Notes: generated from the letters alone by a model not told the origin. A stretch of DNA of 27,869 bases from JBFHDX01 sp041584475 (GCA_041584475.1 JBFHDX010000046.1:1-27869), one strand, 5' to 3'. Positions 1-8,456 are shown, counted from the first letter of the stretch. Program-made: numbers and translations.

Positions 1-576
1 GGCGGCGGACAGTTCGAGAACAAGCGCACGCTCTGGCTGAATCACGAAGGTAACCCGGCGCTTGCGGAGGGCTTCGCTCGACCGGTTGGCATTACGCTAT
101 GCTCGGGCGGATGGGGCGGTGAGGACGACCCGATCTACAGTCTGCGGCTGATGCGCGACGGTTGGCGCATGGCCCAACCTGCCACACGCGTCGATTTATC
201 GCGGCGGGACCGGGACAGGATCGGCATCTCGTTCCTCTTTCACCCAGCGGAAATCTGGCAGCGAGACAACCCGCGTCCGGATATCGGCGCGCGGCTGCGG
301 ATGATCCATCACGGCTACGGGGAGCGTGACGCACGATGGAATATCGTAAGCCACGAGATCGTTGCGCCCGACAGCGAGACGGTCCCGCTCGGCCGCACCG
401 ACTGGGCCGACTGGGACCGCAACGGCGATCTGCTCTATGCGAAGGAAGGCAAGCTGTTCCGGCTATCGCCGCAAACGAGAGGAATATTCGATCCGGGCAA
501 GAGCCGCGAGCTCGCCGACTTCAACGGTGACCGATTTCAGGCCATACCGCCGCCCGATTGGGCGAAGACGTGGTGA
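1..576 (+). CDS. Unrecognised protein, C-terminal part (5' truncated by window edge)
   Basis: An open frame runs from base 1 to a TGA at 574-576 with no need for an internal start, so the window shows about the last 191 residues of a longer protein. An internal ATG at 151 exists, but the upstream codons read as ordinary protein (for example GITLCSGGWGGEDDPIYSLR), so truncation is more likely than a start there. The visible part is rich in Trp, Asp and Arg, has no obvious membrane segment, and contains WADWDRNGDLLYAKEGKLFRL, which looks like one blade-like strand pair of a beta-propeller (TolB/PD40 type); that resemblance is weak. The last residues are PPPDWAKTW. It converges on the thpR gene with only 7 bases between stops. 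I do not recognise the family and assign no function. Confidence 0.6.
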   Translation, partial: GGGQFENKRTLWLNHEGNPALAEGFARPVGITLCSGGWGGEDDPIYSLRLMRDGWRMAQPATRVDLSRRDRDRIGISFLFHPAEIWQRDNPRPDIGARLRMIHHGYGERDARWNIVSHEIVAPDSETVPLGRTDWADWDRNGDLLYAKEGKLFRLSPQTRGIFDPGKSRELADFNGDRFQAIPPPDWAKTW

Positions 577-583
577 TCGCCCC

Positions 584-1123
584 CTACCCCTTGAGCTCGT
601 ATTCGCGCTCCGGCGTGTAGATAGCGCCCGCGGAGGCGAGGAAGCTCGAGAACAGCACGAACCTGTCGGCCTCGAACGGCGTCGCGCGGAACGAGCCGTG
701 CGCCTGGGCCCAGGCCTCTACGCGGCCGCGGCGCACGTCCCTGAGCCGCGCCAGCGTCACATGTGGCGCGAACTTGCGTTCCTCGGGGTCGAGGCCGGCG
801 CGGACCAGCGCCGACTCGATCTTCGCCTGCAGGCGCATCAGCGGCTCCGTCCGGGCGATGCCGGCCCAGAGCGCGTGCGGATGCTTGCCGCGCTTGAAGC
901 TGCCGATGCCGTCGATCTCGACGGTGAAGCGCGGCGCCTCGATGCTGCCGAGGGCGGCGTCGATGTCGGCAGCCACGTCGTTCGGGACCTCGCCGATGAA
1001 GCGCAGCGTCAGGTGGATGTTCTCGGGCCTGATCCAGCGCGCCCCCTGCAGACCCGACTGCACGGATGCCAGCTGCATCCTGACGCGTTCGGGCAGTGGG
1101 ATGGCGACGAAAAGACGGATCAT
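584..1123 (-). CDS. thpR: RNA 2',3'-cyclic phosphodiesterase (2H phosphoesterase, LigT/ThpR family)
   Basis: The 179-residue length and ATG start fit the bacterial ThpR/LigT family of soluble 2H phosphoesterases, which open 2',3'-cyclic phosphates on RNA to 2'-phosphates and can reversibly join some tRNA halves in vitro. Both signature HxTx motifs are visible: HLTL with His37/Thr39 and HVTL with His121/Thr123. They sit about 84 residues apart as the two lobes of the fold require. The N-terminus MIRLFVAIPLP is typical of the family. The gene is the most downstream of three minus-strand genes (esterase, FIST protein, thpR), with a 40-base gap after the FIST gene, so co-transcription is plausible. 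The biological RNA substrate in bacteria is not well established. Confidence 0.92.
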   Translation of the reverse strand: MIRLFVAIPLPERVRMQLASVQSGLQGARWIRPENIHLTLRFIGEVPNDVAADIDAALGSIEAPRFTVEIDGIGSFKRGKHPHALWAGIARTEPLMRLQAKIESALVRAGLDPEERKFAPHVTLARLRDVRRGRVEAWAQAHGSFRATPFEADRFVLFSSFLASAGAIYTPEREYELKG

Positions 1124-1163
1124 CGGTTGCGGAGGCGCGGCGCCGGGCCGGGGTCGGTCTTGG

Positions 1164-2291
1164 TCAGAGGAACAGCGTCAGCACGCCGGTATAGCCGTAT
1201 AGCCGATCGTGGTTGATCTCGCCATTGGCAAACATGCCGGCGATCGGGAAATCGCCCAGCGTGTCGGCGATCATGCCCAGCTCGCGGTTTCCGGGCCCGA
1301 ACTGGTTCGGCCCGCGGGCGATGCAGCTGTAGTAGAGCCCGCCGCGGATGCCGCCCGCGGCGCGCCGGCTCAGCCGGTCGAGCATGCGCCGGAGGTCCTC
1401 CTCGGCGGTGCCGCCGTCGCGCCGGCAGAACATCACGCGGTCGCCCCTGGCGACGACGTCGCCGATCGCGACGAGCCCGTTCTCCGGATCGATGCCCATG
1501 AGGTTGCGCACCAGATAGTCGCCGGTGTCCGAGCCGGACACCGCGAGCGCCGCGAAGATCAGGCCGCCGGTCTGGCGCAGGTCGCGCGACAACGGCTCGC
1601 CGATATCGTGCTTGAAGACCTCGAGCGCCGGCTGTTCATCCAGTTCGATCAGGATGTTTCCGTCGGCCCGCGTCACCGTGTGCGCGGGCCCGATCGGCGA
1701 GCAGCCCTGGGTCAGTCCGACCGCGACCGGCACCGCGTGCGACGACAGGAAGACGCCCGACAGGCCGCCGCCCGTCCGTTTGCCGACGATCTGCCCCGGC
1801 ATGCCGGTGACCGCGGTGAGCCCGCCGACGAGATAGGCGTTAGACTCGTGCGCCAGCTCGGCGACGCGCTTCTGGATCGAGGCATGGCCGGGAGTGGCGT
1901 GCACGACCGCCAGCGCCGGGTCCGCGGCGGAGAGCCACGCGCGGTTGTCGGCCACGATCGCGGCGGCGTCGCCGTCGCCGCTGTCGAAAATCCTGAATCC
2001 GTCATCGGCGATCGGCGCGACGAGCACCGACATCGCCGGCGCCTCGAGATACTCGGCGCGCAAGCCGCAGACGCCCGGGCCGGCGGCACCGACCCAGTGC
2101 TGCACGCCGGTCGTCTGGCGCAGGAAAATCTCGATGTCCGCAAGCTCGCCGGCGAAGGCCTCGGCGACGAAGACGAACCCCAGCCGGTGCTCGCGCGCCA
2201 GCGTGCCGAGGCCGACGACGATCTCGCCGGCGGCGTCGCGCCAATGCTCGCCGGTCGCGTGCGCGGCGCCGAATTCGGGGCCGCCGCTCAA
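1164..2291 (-). CDS. Stand-alone FIST N/C domain protein
   Basis: This 375-residue soluble protein resembles the FIST family: an N-terminal FIST domain over roughly residues 10-200 and a FIST_C domain over about 210-365, ending in the typical run FPIAGMFANGEINHDRLYGY then TGVLTLFL. Family members are proposed small-ligand (possibly amino acid) sensors, often attached to signalling modules; here no output domain is present. The start is a TTG inside TTGA, overlapping the TGA stop of the upstream esterase gene by 4 bases, with GGGGAC a few bases before it. No ATG lies near enough to replace it without losing the conserved first strand. The overlap suggests translational coupling. Function is unknown beyond the domain; the assignment to FIST is fairly secure. 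Confidence 0.85.
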   Translation of the reverse strand: MSGGPEFGAAHATGEHWRDAAGEIVVGLGTLAREHRLGFVFVAEAFAGELADIEIFLRQTTGVQHWVGAAGPGVCGLRAEYLEAPAMSVLVAPIADDGFRIFDSGDGDAAAIVADNRAWLSAADPALAVVHATPGHASIQKRVAELAHESNAYLVGGLTAVTGMPGQIVGKRTGGGLSGVFLSSHAVPVAVGLTQGCSPIGPAHTVTRADGNILIELDEQPALEVFKHDIGEPLSRDLRQTGGLIFAALAVSGSDTGDYLVRNLMGIDPENGLVAIGDVVARGDRVMFCRRDGGTAEEDLRRMLDRLSRRAAGGIRGGLYYSCIARGPNQFGPGNRELGMIADTLGDFPIAGMFANGEINHDRLYGYTGVLTLFL

Positions 2292-2992
2292 CCGCCGTCC
2301 CCGTCGAGTGCGGCCAGCACCATCGGCACGATGCGCTCGACGATGACGGCGATGCCCTCGGCCGTCGGATGTATGCCGTCCGCCAGGTTCAGCGCCGGGT
2401 CGGCGACGACGCCGTCGAGGAAGAACGGGTAGAGCGGCACGCCATGCGTTTCCGCCAGTTCCTCGTAGAGCGCGGAGAATTCGCGGCCGTAGGCCCGTCC
2501 CAGATTGGGCGGCGCCTTCATGCCGGTCAGCAGGACGCGCGCGCCCGAGCGGCGGATCTTGTCGAGAATGCGGTCGAGATTGCGCTTCGTCACCGCCGGG
2601 TCGAAGCCGCGCAGCCCGTCATTGGCGCCGAGCTCGACGATGACGAGGTCCGGTTTTTCGGCGAGCAGCCAGTCGATGCGCGCCAGCCCGCCGGCGCTGG
2701 TGTCGCCCGAGACGCCGCCGTTGATCACGCGCACGGCGCGGCCGCGCTCGGCGAGCGCGCCCTCGAGCTGGGCCGGAAAGCTCTTGTCCGGCGGCAGCCC
2801 GTAGCCCGCGGTAAGGCTGTCGCCGAGCGCGAGCACGACGGCCGGCTCGGCGGTGCGGGCCGCGGCGACGCCGGCAAGCAGGACGAGCGCCGCCAGCATG
2901 GCCGCCGAGATCGCCGGCCATGGATTGAAAGGCCGGCGCGCCGCACAATATGTGTGGCGACCCGACCCGGGCGGGTTGAAGATGCGCCTCAT
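2288..2992 (-). CDS. Secreted SGNH-hydrolase esterase (arylesterase / TesA type)
   Basis: The protein carries the four SGNH blocks: GDSLTAGYG with nucleophile Ser59, GGVSGDTS with the oxyanion Gly, GANDG with Asn124, and DGIHP with Asp205 and His208. This matches periplasmic TesA / arylesterase enzymes that hydrolyse short acyl esters and thioesters. A hydrophobic stretch at about residues 28-45 ending AAARTAEP is a likely signal peptide, although its n-region is unusually long. I start at the ATG at 2992 (234 residues); an upstream in-frame TTG at 3025 would add 11 residues, and an ATG at 2899 would give a minimal signal peptide. It is divergent from the YbbA/YbbP-type ABC genes, the same arrangement as tesA-ybbA-ybbP in Escherichia coli, which strengthens the TesA reading. 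Its stop overlaps the FIST gene. Confidence 0.88.
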   Translation of the reverse strand: MRRIFNPPGSGRHTYCAARRPFNPWPAISAAMLAALVLLAGVAAARTAEPAVVLALGDSLTAGYGLPPDKSFPAQLEGALAERGRAVRVINGGVSGDTSAGGLARIDWLLAEKPDLVIVELGANDGLRGFDPAVTKRNLDRILDKIRRSGARVLLTGMKAPPNLGRAYGREFSALYEELAETHGVPLYPFFLDGVVADPALNLADGIHPTAEGIAVIVERIVPMVLAALDGDGG

Positions 2993-3087
2993 CGATCGTC
3001 TGCCGTCATAGCTGCACCACCGCAAGCGTACCGCAACCGCTGTATGAAGAACACGAAAGGGCGGGATTAATTCCCTTCAACTTGGCG

Positions 3088-3819
3088 ATGCACGGACCGA
3101 AGACAAGCCCCGAAGAAAGCAGCGCGCCGATCGTCGAGCTGTCCGGCGTCGAGCTGACGCTGACCAGCGGCGCCGGTGCGGTGCACATCCTGCGCGGCAT
3201 CGACATGGAAATCGCGCGCGGCGAGCGCGTCGCCCTGGTCGGCGCGTCCGGCGCCGGCAAGTCGTCGCTGATGATGGTGATCGCCGGACTCGAGACTGCG
3301 ACCGCCGGATCGGTGCGCGTCGCCGGCCAGCAGCTGACGCGGATGGACGAGGACGAGCTCGCCCTGTTCCGTCGCGAGCATGTCGGCGTCGTGTTCCAGT
3401 CGTTCCACCTCGTGCCGACGATGACGGCGCTCGAGAACGTCGCCGTGCCGCTGGAGTTCGCCGGCCGGCCCGATGCGTTCGAGCGCGCGGCGGCGGCCCT
3501 CAACTCCGTCGGACTCGGCCCCCGCACCGGCCATTACCCGGGCGAACTTTCGGGTGGCGAGCAGCAGCGCGTCGCGCTGGCGCGTGCCTTCGTGACCGAG
3601 CCGCACCTCCTGCTCGCCGACGAGCCGACGGGGAATCTCGACGGCGACACCGGCGCGCAGATCATCGAGCTGATGCTGCAGCTGTCGGCGGAGAAGGGCT
3701 CGACCCTGCTGCTGATCACGCACGACCCGGCGCTGGCGGGGCGCTGCGATCGCGAGATCCGCATCGCCGACGGGCTCATCGTCGGCGGCGCCACGCAGGC
3801 CGCGGACGCGCCGCGATGA
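3088..3819 (+). CDS. ABC transporter ATP-binding protein, YbbA/LolD type
   Basis: This 243-residue ATPase has all ABC motifs: Walker A GASGAGKS at 52-59, Q-loop Gln104 in VVFQSFHLVP, signature LSGGEQQ at 154-160, Walker B LLLADEP at 174-180 and a switch His in LLITHDP. The family is the MacB/LolD/YbbA group whose ATPases drive FtsX-like permeases to extrude or extract substrates without moving them through a classical pore. The stop overlaps the permease start by 4 bases (ATGA at 3816-3819), so the two are translated together and surely form one complex. I use the ATG at 3088; a TTG six bases upstream (3082) is the alternative. The substrate is unknown. Gene order next to a TesA-type esterase matches E. 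coli ybbA, itself of unclear physiological role. Confidence 0.92.
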   Translation: MHGPKTSPEESSAPIVELSGVELTLTSGAGAVHILRGIDMEIARGERVALVGASGAGKSSLMMVIAGLETATAGSVRVAGQQLTRMDEDELALFRREHVGVVFQSFHLVPTMTALENVAVPLEFAGRPDAFERAAAALNSVGLGPRTGHYPGELSGGEQQRVALARAFVTEPHLLLADEPTGNLDGDTGAQIIELMLQLSAEKGSTLLLITHDPALAGRCDREIRIADGLIVGGATQAADAPR

Positions 3820-6377
3820 GCGCGCCGCCGACCGCGGCGGCGTCCCCGGCGCTCGCCTTCCGGCTGGCGCGGCGCGAGCTGCGCGGCGGTTTCCACAGCC
3901 GGTTCCGCGGCTTCCGCATCTTTCTCGCCTGCCTGACGCTGGGCACCGCGGCGATCGCCGCCGTCGGCTCGCTGTCGGCGGCGGTCGAGGCCGGACTCGC
4001 GCGCGAGGCGCGGGCGCTGCTCGGCGGCGACATCGAGCTGCGCATCCACCATCGCCCGGCCACCGAGGCCCAGATCGCCTGGCTGGAGGCCAACGCAACG
4101 ACCATCTCGCGCGTCGTCGAGATTCGCGCCATGGCGCGCCGGCCCGACGGCGAATCGCGCCAGCTCGTCGAGATGCGGGCCGTCGACGAGCCCTACCCGC
4201 TGGTCGGCACGGTCGCGCTGCGCGGCGAGACCGACCTCGACACGGCGATCGCGGCCCGCGACGGCCGCTTCGGCGCCGTCGTCGACGATTCGCTGTTGCG
4301 GCGACTGGGGCTCGCGGTCGGCGACGAACTTGCCGTCGGCGATACGGTGCTGCGCATCACCGCCGCACTGATCCGCGAGCCGGACCGGGCGACGCGCGGC
4401 ATCCAGCTCGGCCCGTCGGTCCTCGTCTCGCACGAGGGGCTGGCGGCGGCGAACCTGCTGCAGCCCGGCAGCCTTTCGGACTACAAGTACCGGCTCGTGC
4501 TGCCACCGGGGACCGACGCGAAATCCTTCCGCAGCCGCCTGACTCGTGCGTTCCCGGACGCGCCTTGGCGCATCCGCGATGTCTCCGGCGCGGCGCCGGG
4601 CCTGACCCGCTTCATCGACCGGCTGACGCTGTTTCTGACGCTGGTCGGCCTCTCCGCGCTGCTGATCGGCGGTGTCGGCGTCGGCAACGCGGTACACGCG
4701 TTCCTCGCCCAGCGCACGGCCACGATCGCCACCCTGAAGTGCCTCGGGGCGCCGGCGCGGCTCGTGCTCTGGATCTACCTGCTGCAGGTCCTGGCGCTGG
4801 CCGCGATCGGCATCGGCCTCGGGCTGCTTGCCGGGGGACTCGCGCCGTTGATTGCCGCCCCGCTGCTGGCAAACGTGCTGCCGGTAGAGCTGTCGCCGGG
4901 TCTCTATCCCGGGCCGCTGGCGCTGGCGGCCGGGTTCGGCGTGCTCGTCACCCTCGTCTTCTCGCTGTGGCCGCTGGCGCTCGCCCGCAACGTTCCGGCC
5001 GCGGCGCTGTTCCGCCGGACCGTCGCGCCGCTGCGCGGCCGGCCCGGCTGGCGCGATCTCGCGGTCCTCGCCGGACTCGTGCTCGTGCTCGCCGGGCTGA
5101 CGCTGGCCAGCGCCCGCGAGACGCATTTCGCGCTGTGGTTCGTCGCCGGCGCCGCCGCCGCCTTCGCCGCCTTCCGCCTCGCCGCCCTCGCGGCGGTCCG
5201 CGTCGCCCGCTCGTGGCCGCGGCCGCGGCGTCCAAGGCTGCGCCTCGCCATCGCGAATCTGCACCGGCCCGGGGCGCCGACCGCCAGCGTCGTGCTCTCG
5301 CTCGGGCTCGGGATTACCGTCCTGGTCGCGATCATGATGATCGAGCGAAATCTCAGCCGCCAGATCGACGCGATCATCGAGGAGGAGGCGCCGGCCTTCT
5401 ATTTCATCGACCTTCAGCCCGCGCAGATCGCCGAATTCGAGCAGCTCGTGCGCGACTTCCCGGGCGCCGGCAACATGCGCAGCGTGCCCATGCTGCGCGG
5501 CCGCATCACCTCGATGGCGGGCACGCCGGTCGCCGACCTCACGCCGCCGCCGGATTATGCCTGGATCACGCGCGGCGATCGCGGCCTGACCTGGTCGCGC
5601 ACGCCGCCCGACCGCGGCAGCCGGATCATCGAGGGCGAGTGGTGGCCGGCGGACTATGACGGCCCGGCGCTGATCTCGTTCGACGCCGAAGCCGCCGCCG
5701 CCTTCGGCATCGGCGTCGGCGACACGGTCGGCTTCAACATCCTCGGGCGGCCGTTCGAGGCCCGCATCGCCAATCTTCGCGAGATCGACTGGTCGACGCT
5801 TGGCATGAATTTCGTCGTCATCTTCGCCCCGGGCGCGCTCGACGGCGCGCCGCAGACCAGCATCGCCACGGTGCAGATCGGCGCGGCCGGCGAGGACGCG
5901 CTCGAGGCCGCGGTCACCGAGCGGTTCCCGAACGTCTCGGCGATCCGCGTCCGCGAGGTCATGGCCGAGGTGAACGGCATCCTGGCCTCGATCGAGATCG
6001 CGATGAAGGCGATCGCGGCGATCGCGATCGTCGCCGGCGTGCTCGTGCTGTCCGGCGCCATCGCCGCGGGGCGACGGCAGCGCATCTACGATGCCGTCGT
6101 GCTCAAGACCCTGGGCGCGACCCGCGCCGACGTGCTGTCCGCCTACCTGATCGAGTTCGCGCTGCTCGGTCTCGTCACCGCGGTGATCGCCGCGGCGGCG
6201 GGCTCCGCGGCGGCGTGGGCGGTCACCGTCGGCGTCATGCATGTCGACTGGTCGTTCTCGCCCGGCGCCATGCTCTGGACCACGCTGATCTGCGTGGCCG
6301 CGACGATGGTGTTCGGCATCATCGGCGCGTGGCGCGCCCTCGGCCAGAAGGCGGCGCCGCTGCTGCGCACCGACTAG
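3816..6377 (+). CDS. ABC transporter permease, FtsX/YbbP type
   Basis: The 853-residue product is the size of YbbP-family permeases. It has an N-terminal membrane segment (about residues 35-55, in the region FRIFLACLTLGTAAIAAVGS), a large extracytoplasmic domain, a first FtsX block of three helices around residues 265-390, a second membrane region around 410-520, a second soluble domain, and a final FtsX block near 725-845. The FtsX hallmark where a coupling helix follows the motif TLKCLGA occurs in the first block, and VLKTLGATRADV in the last one. It overlaps the ATPase gene by 4 bases. Relatives are inner-membrane components of an exporter-like or lipoprotein-release-like machine; the cargo is not known. 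It ends 8 bases from the convergent SDR gene. Confidence 0.92.
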   Translation: MSAPPTAAASPALAFRLARRELRGGFHSRFRGFRIFLACLTLGTAAIAAVGSLSAAVEAGLAREARALLGGDIELRIHHRPATEAQIAWLEANATTISRVVEIRAMARRPDGESRQLVEMRAVDEPYPLVGTVALRGETDLDTAIAARDGRFGAVVDDSLLRRLGLAVGDELAVGDTVLRITAALIREPDRATRGIQLGPSVLVSHEGLAAANLLQPGSLSDYKYRLVLPPGTDAKSFRSRLTRAFPDAPWRIRDVSGAAPGLTRFIDRLTLFLTLVGLSALLIGGVGVGNAVHAFLAQRTATIATLKCLGAPARLVLWIYLLQVLALAAIGIGLGLLAGGLAPLIAAPLLANVLPVELSPGLYPGPLALAAGFGVLVTLVFSLWPLALARNVPAAALFRRTVAPLRGRPGWRDLAVLAGLVLVLAGLTLASARETHFALWFVAGAAAAFAAFRLAALAAVRVARSWPRPRRPRLRLAIANLHRPGAPTASVVLSLGLGITVLVAIMMIERNLSRQIDAIIEEEAPAFYFIDLQPAQIAEFEQLVRDFPGAGNMRSVPMLRGRITSMAGTPVADLTPPPDYAWITRGDRGLTWSRTPPDRGSRIIEGEWWPADYDGPALISFDAEAAAAFGIGVGDTVGFNILGRPFEARIANLREIDWSTLGMNFVVIFAPGALDGAPQTSIATVQIGAAGEDALEAAVTERFPNVSAIRVREVMAEVNGILASIEIAMKAIAAIAIVAGVLVLSGAIAAGRRQRIYDAVVLKTLGATRADVLSAYLIEFALLGLVTAVIAAAAGSAAAWAVTVGVMHVDWSFSPGAMLWTTLICVAATMVFGIIGAWRALGQKAAPLLRTD

Positions 6378-6385
6378 GAGCCGGC

Positions 6386-7165
6386 CTAGGTGGCGAGCGT
6401 CTCGGTATGGCCATCGACGGCGAGCGCCTGGCCCGAGATGCGGGCACCGGCGGGCGAGCAGACGAACAGCACCATGCCGGCGATATCGGCGGGCTCGACG
6501 AAGCAGCGCAGCGAGACCTGCCGCACATAGGACTCGCGCACGGCGTCCTCGTCGTTGCCGCGCCGCCGTGCCTCCGCGGCGATCACGCGGTCCATGCGCG
6601 GGCCGGCGATGCTGCCCGGGCAGATCGCGTTGACCCGGATGCCGTCCGAGCCGAGCTCCATGGCCAGCGTCTTGGTCAGACCGACGAGGCCCCACTTGGC
6701 CGCCGCGTAAGGGCTGCGGTTGGGAAAGCCGAGCAGCCCCGCGGTCGAGGCGATGTTGACGATGCTGCCGCCGCCGGCCGCGCGCAGCAGCGGAATCGCC
6801 CGCCGCGCGCACAGGAACGCGCCGTCGAGATCGACGGCGATGGTGCGCCGCCAGTCCTCGGGCGAGACCGCTTCCGCCGGCGCCGTCGGCCCGGCGATGC
6901 CGGCGTTGTTGATCAGGATATCGAGGCCGCCCAGCGCCCCCGACGCCTCGTCGAACAGCCGGTCGACATCGGCCGCTTCGGCGACGTCCGCCAGCGTCGT
7001 GCCGAGACCGGGGATCGCCGCGCCGGCGGCGGCCAGCGCGTCGCCATCGACATCGCAGACATGGACCCGCGCGCCGGCGTCGCTGAACGCCCGCGCGATC
7101 GCGAGCCCGAGGCCGGCCGCCCCGGCCGTCACGATGACGCGCTTGCCGGAAAACCCGGAACCCAT
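6386..7165 (-). CDS. SDR family NAD(P)-dependent oxidoreductase
   Basis: A classical short-chain dehydrogenase of 259 residues. The nucleotide-binding loop reads TAGAAGLG at residues 13-20, with Ala in place of the usual first Gly of TGxxxGxG, a variant that occurs in the family. NNAG is at 86-89, and the catalytic Ser140, Tyr153 and Lys157 (YAAAK) are all present. Asp38 at the end of the second strand (VCDVD) suggests preference for NAD(H). The C-terminus has the common SGQALAVDGH. It resembles sugar or 3-hydroxyacyl SDRs but I cannot name the substrate. It is transcribed alone, convergent with the ABC permease and divergent from the Bax-inhibitor-like gene. Confidence 0.9.
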   Translation of the reverse strand: MGSGFSGKRVIVTAGAAGLGLAIARAFSDAGARVHVCDVDGDALAAAGAAIPGLGTTLADVAEAADVDRLFDEASGALGGLDILINNAGIAGPTAPAEAVSPEDWRRTIAVDLDGAFLCARRAIPLLRAAGGGSIVNIASTAGLLGFPNRSPYAAAKWGLVGLTKTLAMELGSDGIRVNAICPGSIAGPRMDRVIAAEARRRGNDEDAVRESYVRQVSLRCFVEPADIAGMVLFVCSPAGARISGQALAVDGHTETLAT

Positions 7166-7205
7166 GCTCGGTCTCCCGAAATCCGTCGTCCCTTGCCGGG
7201 AATTT

Positions 7206-7248
7206 CGAATCGCTTGTTGTTGATTCGTTAATCCCCTGTGCCAATATT
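7206..7248 (+). promoter_or_regulatory. Candidate promoter region with dyad, between divergent SDR and BI-1 genes
   Basis: In the 135-base divergent spacer (7166-7300) a TTGATT at 7220-7225 is followed after 17 bases by AATATT at 7243-7248, a plausible sigma-70 type pair reading toward the BI-1 gene. An inverted repeat CGAATC (7206-7211) and GATTCG (7222-7227) overlaps the -35 box. This local A+T-rich patch stands out from its G+C-rich surroundings. It is a visual call only. Confidence 0.35.
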
Positions 7249-7300
7249 ACCAGACGTGGAACGCTTGGTTCCGAACAGTTGGCATTCAGAGAGAGGATAC

Positions 7301-8014
7301 ATGGCACTCGATCCGCGTACTCAGGTTGTCACGGGTACTGGCGCACGCACGGCCGAGCTCGACGAGGGCCTGCGCGCGTACATGCTGCGCGTGTACAACT
7401 ACATGGCGGCCGGCCTTGCGGTCACCGGCATCGTCGCATATGTGACGGCATCATCGCCCGCCATTCTCAACTTCGTGTTCGGCAACGCGATCGTCTATTG
7501 GGTCGTGCTGCTGGCGCCGCTCGGCATCATCTTCTTCGGCTTTCGGGCGGTCAAATCCGCCGCCGGCGCGCAGATGCTGTACTGGGTGTTCAGCGCGCTG
7601 CTGGGCCTGTCGCTGGCGCCGATAGTCCTCGCCTATACGGGGTCGTCGATCGCCCGCGTCTTCTTCATCACGACGTCGATGTTCGCCGCGATGAGCCTTT
7701 ACGGCTACACCACGCGCCGCGACCTGACGGGCGTCGGCAACTTCCTGATCATGGGCCTGATCGGCCTGCTCGTCGCCATGGTCGTGAATCTGTTCCTGCA
7801 GAGCGCGGCACTCGACTGGGCGCTGTCGGTCATCGGCGTGCTCGTCTTCACCGGGCTGACCGCCTACGACACGCAAATCATCCGGCGCTCGTACGACGAG
7901 ACGGCAGGTACGGACGTCATGAACAGGACCGCCGTTTTCGGAGCGGTGCGCCTGTATCTCGACTTCCTCAACCTGTTCCTGTTCCTGCTGCATCTGTTCG
8001 GCAGTCGCGACTGA
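7301..8014 (+). CDS. Bax inhibitor-1 / YccA-YbhL family membrane protein
   Basis: The 237-residue protein has about seven hydrophobic segments from residue 35 to the end and the BI-1 family pattern: an N-terminal cytoplasmic stretch with LRAYMLRVYNYMAAGL, then SSIARVFFITTSMFAAMSLYGY (conserved core), and GLTAYDTQIIRRSYDE with the conserved acidic pair near the end. Bacterial members of this family are inner-membrane proteins; some (YetJ) leak Ca2+ in a pH-dependent manner, and E. coli YccA modulates the FtsH protease. I start at the ATG at 7301, preceded by GAGAGAGGA as a strong ribosome-binding site, rather than at an upstream in-frame start at 7238. A strong terminator follows the stop. Confidence 0.93.
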   Translation: MALDPRTQVVTGTGARTAELDEGLRAYMLRVYNYMAAGLAVTGIVAYVTASSPAILNFVFGNAIVYWVVLLAPLGIIFFGFRAVKSAAGAQMLYWVFSALLGLSLAPIVLAYTGSSIARVFFITTSMFAAMSLYGYTTRRDLTGVGNFLIMGLIGLLVAMVVNLFLQSAALDWALSVIGVLVFTGLTAYDTQIIRRSYDETAGTDVMNRTAVFGAVRLYLDFLNLFLFLLHLFGSRD

Positions 8015-8037
8015 CCGAACGGACGAGCCGAAACGAA

Positions 8038-8075
8038 AACCGCCCGGGATCATCTCCCGGGCGGTTGCTTTCTTT
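8038..8075 (+). terminator. Strong intrinsic terminator after the BI-1 gene
   Basis: A perfect 12-bp stem pairs 8038-8049 (AACCGCCCGGGA) with 8055-8066 around a 5-base loop (TCATC), followed by a T-rich tail TTGCTTTCTTT to 8075. It begins 23 bases after the BI-1 stop codon. The reverse complement has an A-rich flank (GAAAAC upstream on the plus strand), so it may also serve the minus-strand zinc-ribbon gene that ends at 8113. Confidence 0.88.
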
Positions 8076-8112
8076 ACGTGCTGCTGCGTGCTGTCCGGCA
8101 CGCGCGCGGCGA

Positions 8113-8313
8113 TCAGCCGTCGAAGCCCTGGCAGGCGTCGATATAGGCCTGGATCTTGGCCTTCCATTCCGGCGCCGTGAGGTCTTGCGTCTCGCCGCAC
8201 ATCGGGCAGGTGGACGACGTGTTCTCCAGGTACCACGACACGGCGTGCTTCTCCTTCCGCCCGCACTGCGAGCAGGTGATCTCCGCCTCGACTGTGTCGA
8301 TCAGCTTTTCCAT
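8113..8313 (-). CDS. Small zinc-ribbon protein
   Basis: A 66-residue protein starting at ATG with two CxxC knuckles, Cys14/Cys17 (CSQC) and Cys36/Cys39 (CPMC), spaced 18 residues apart as in a zinc ribbon. No membrane segment or other domain is visible; the C-terminal third (APEWKAKIQAYIDACQGFDG) looks helical. The function is unknown. It lies alone between the BI-1 gene (convergent) and the LuxO-type regulator (divergent). The Cys spacing and the coherent amphipathic tail make it a real gene rather than chance. Confidence 0.78.
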   Translation of the reverse strand: MEKLIDTVEAEITCSQCGRKEKHAVSWYLENTSSTCPMCGETQDLTAPEWKAKIQAYIDACQGFDG

Positions 8314-8442
8314 GTGCGCAGTCTCGCCCAGTAGAATGCCTATGTAAAGTTAACAGACCGTTGAATTTCCCGGCGGCTTGCCTCCCGCTTGCGGCGGGCC
8401 GGCGACGGCGTCGGATTGCCCGCCCGGCGGTCGACGGCGGAC

Positions 8443-8456
8443 CGCACATATGTGCG
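8443..8456. repeat. Perfect 14-bp palindrome upstream of the LuxO-type regulator
   Basis: CGCACATATGTGCG is its own reverse complement over all 14 bases. It lies in the 319-base spacer 8314-8632, about 177 bases upstream of the regulator start and 130 upstream of the zinc-ribbon start. It has the size and symmetry of a dimeric repressor or activator site. The rest of the spacer holds a short hairpin (CCCGC-TTGCG-GCGGG at 8384-8398) and the promoter described next; I see no gene in it. Confidence 0.5.

Noticed and set aside
2941..2960. CACA-ATA-TGTG symmetry resembling the palindrome at 8443
   Set aside because: It lies in the esterase signal region, is imperfect, and shares only a CACA/TGTG core with the other site, so chance is sufficient.
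3534..7307. A 1257-codon open frame on the minus strand
   Set aside because: It runs antisense through the ABC permease and SDR genes, is Arg/Gly/Asp-rich low-complexity and has no domain; it is a product of G+C-rich codon bias.
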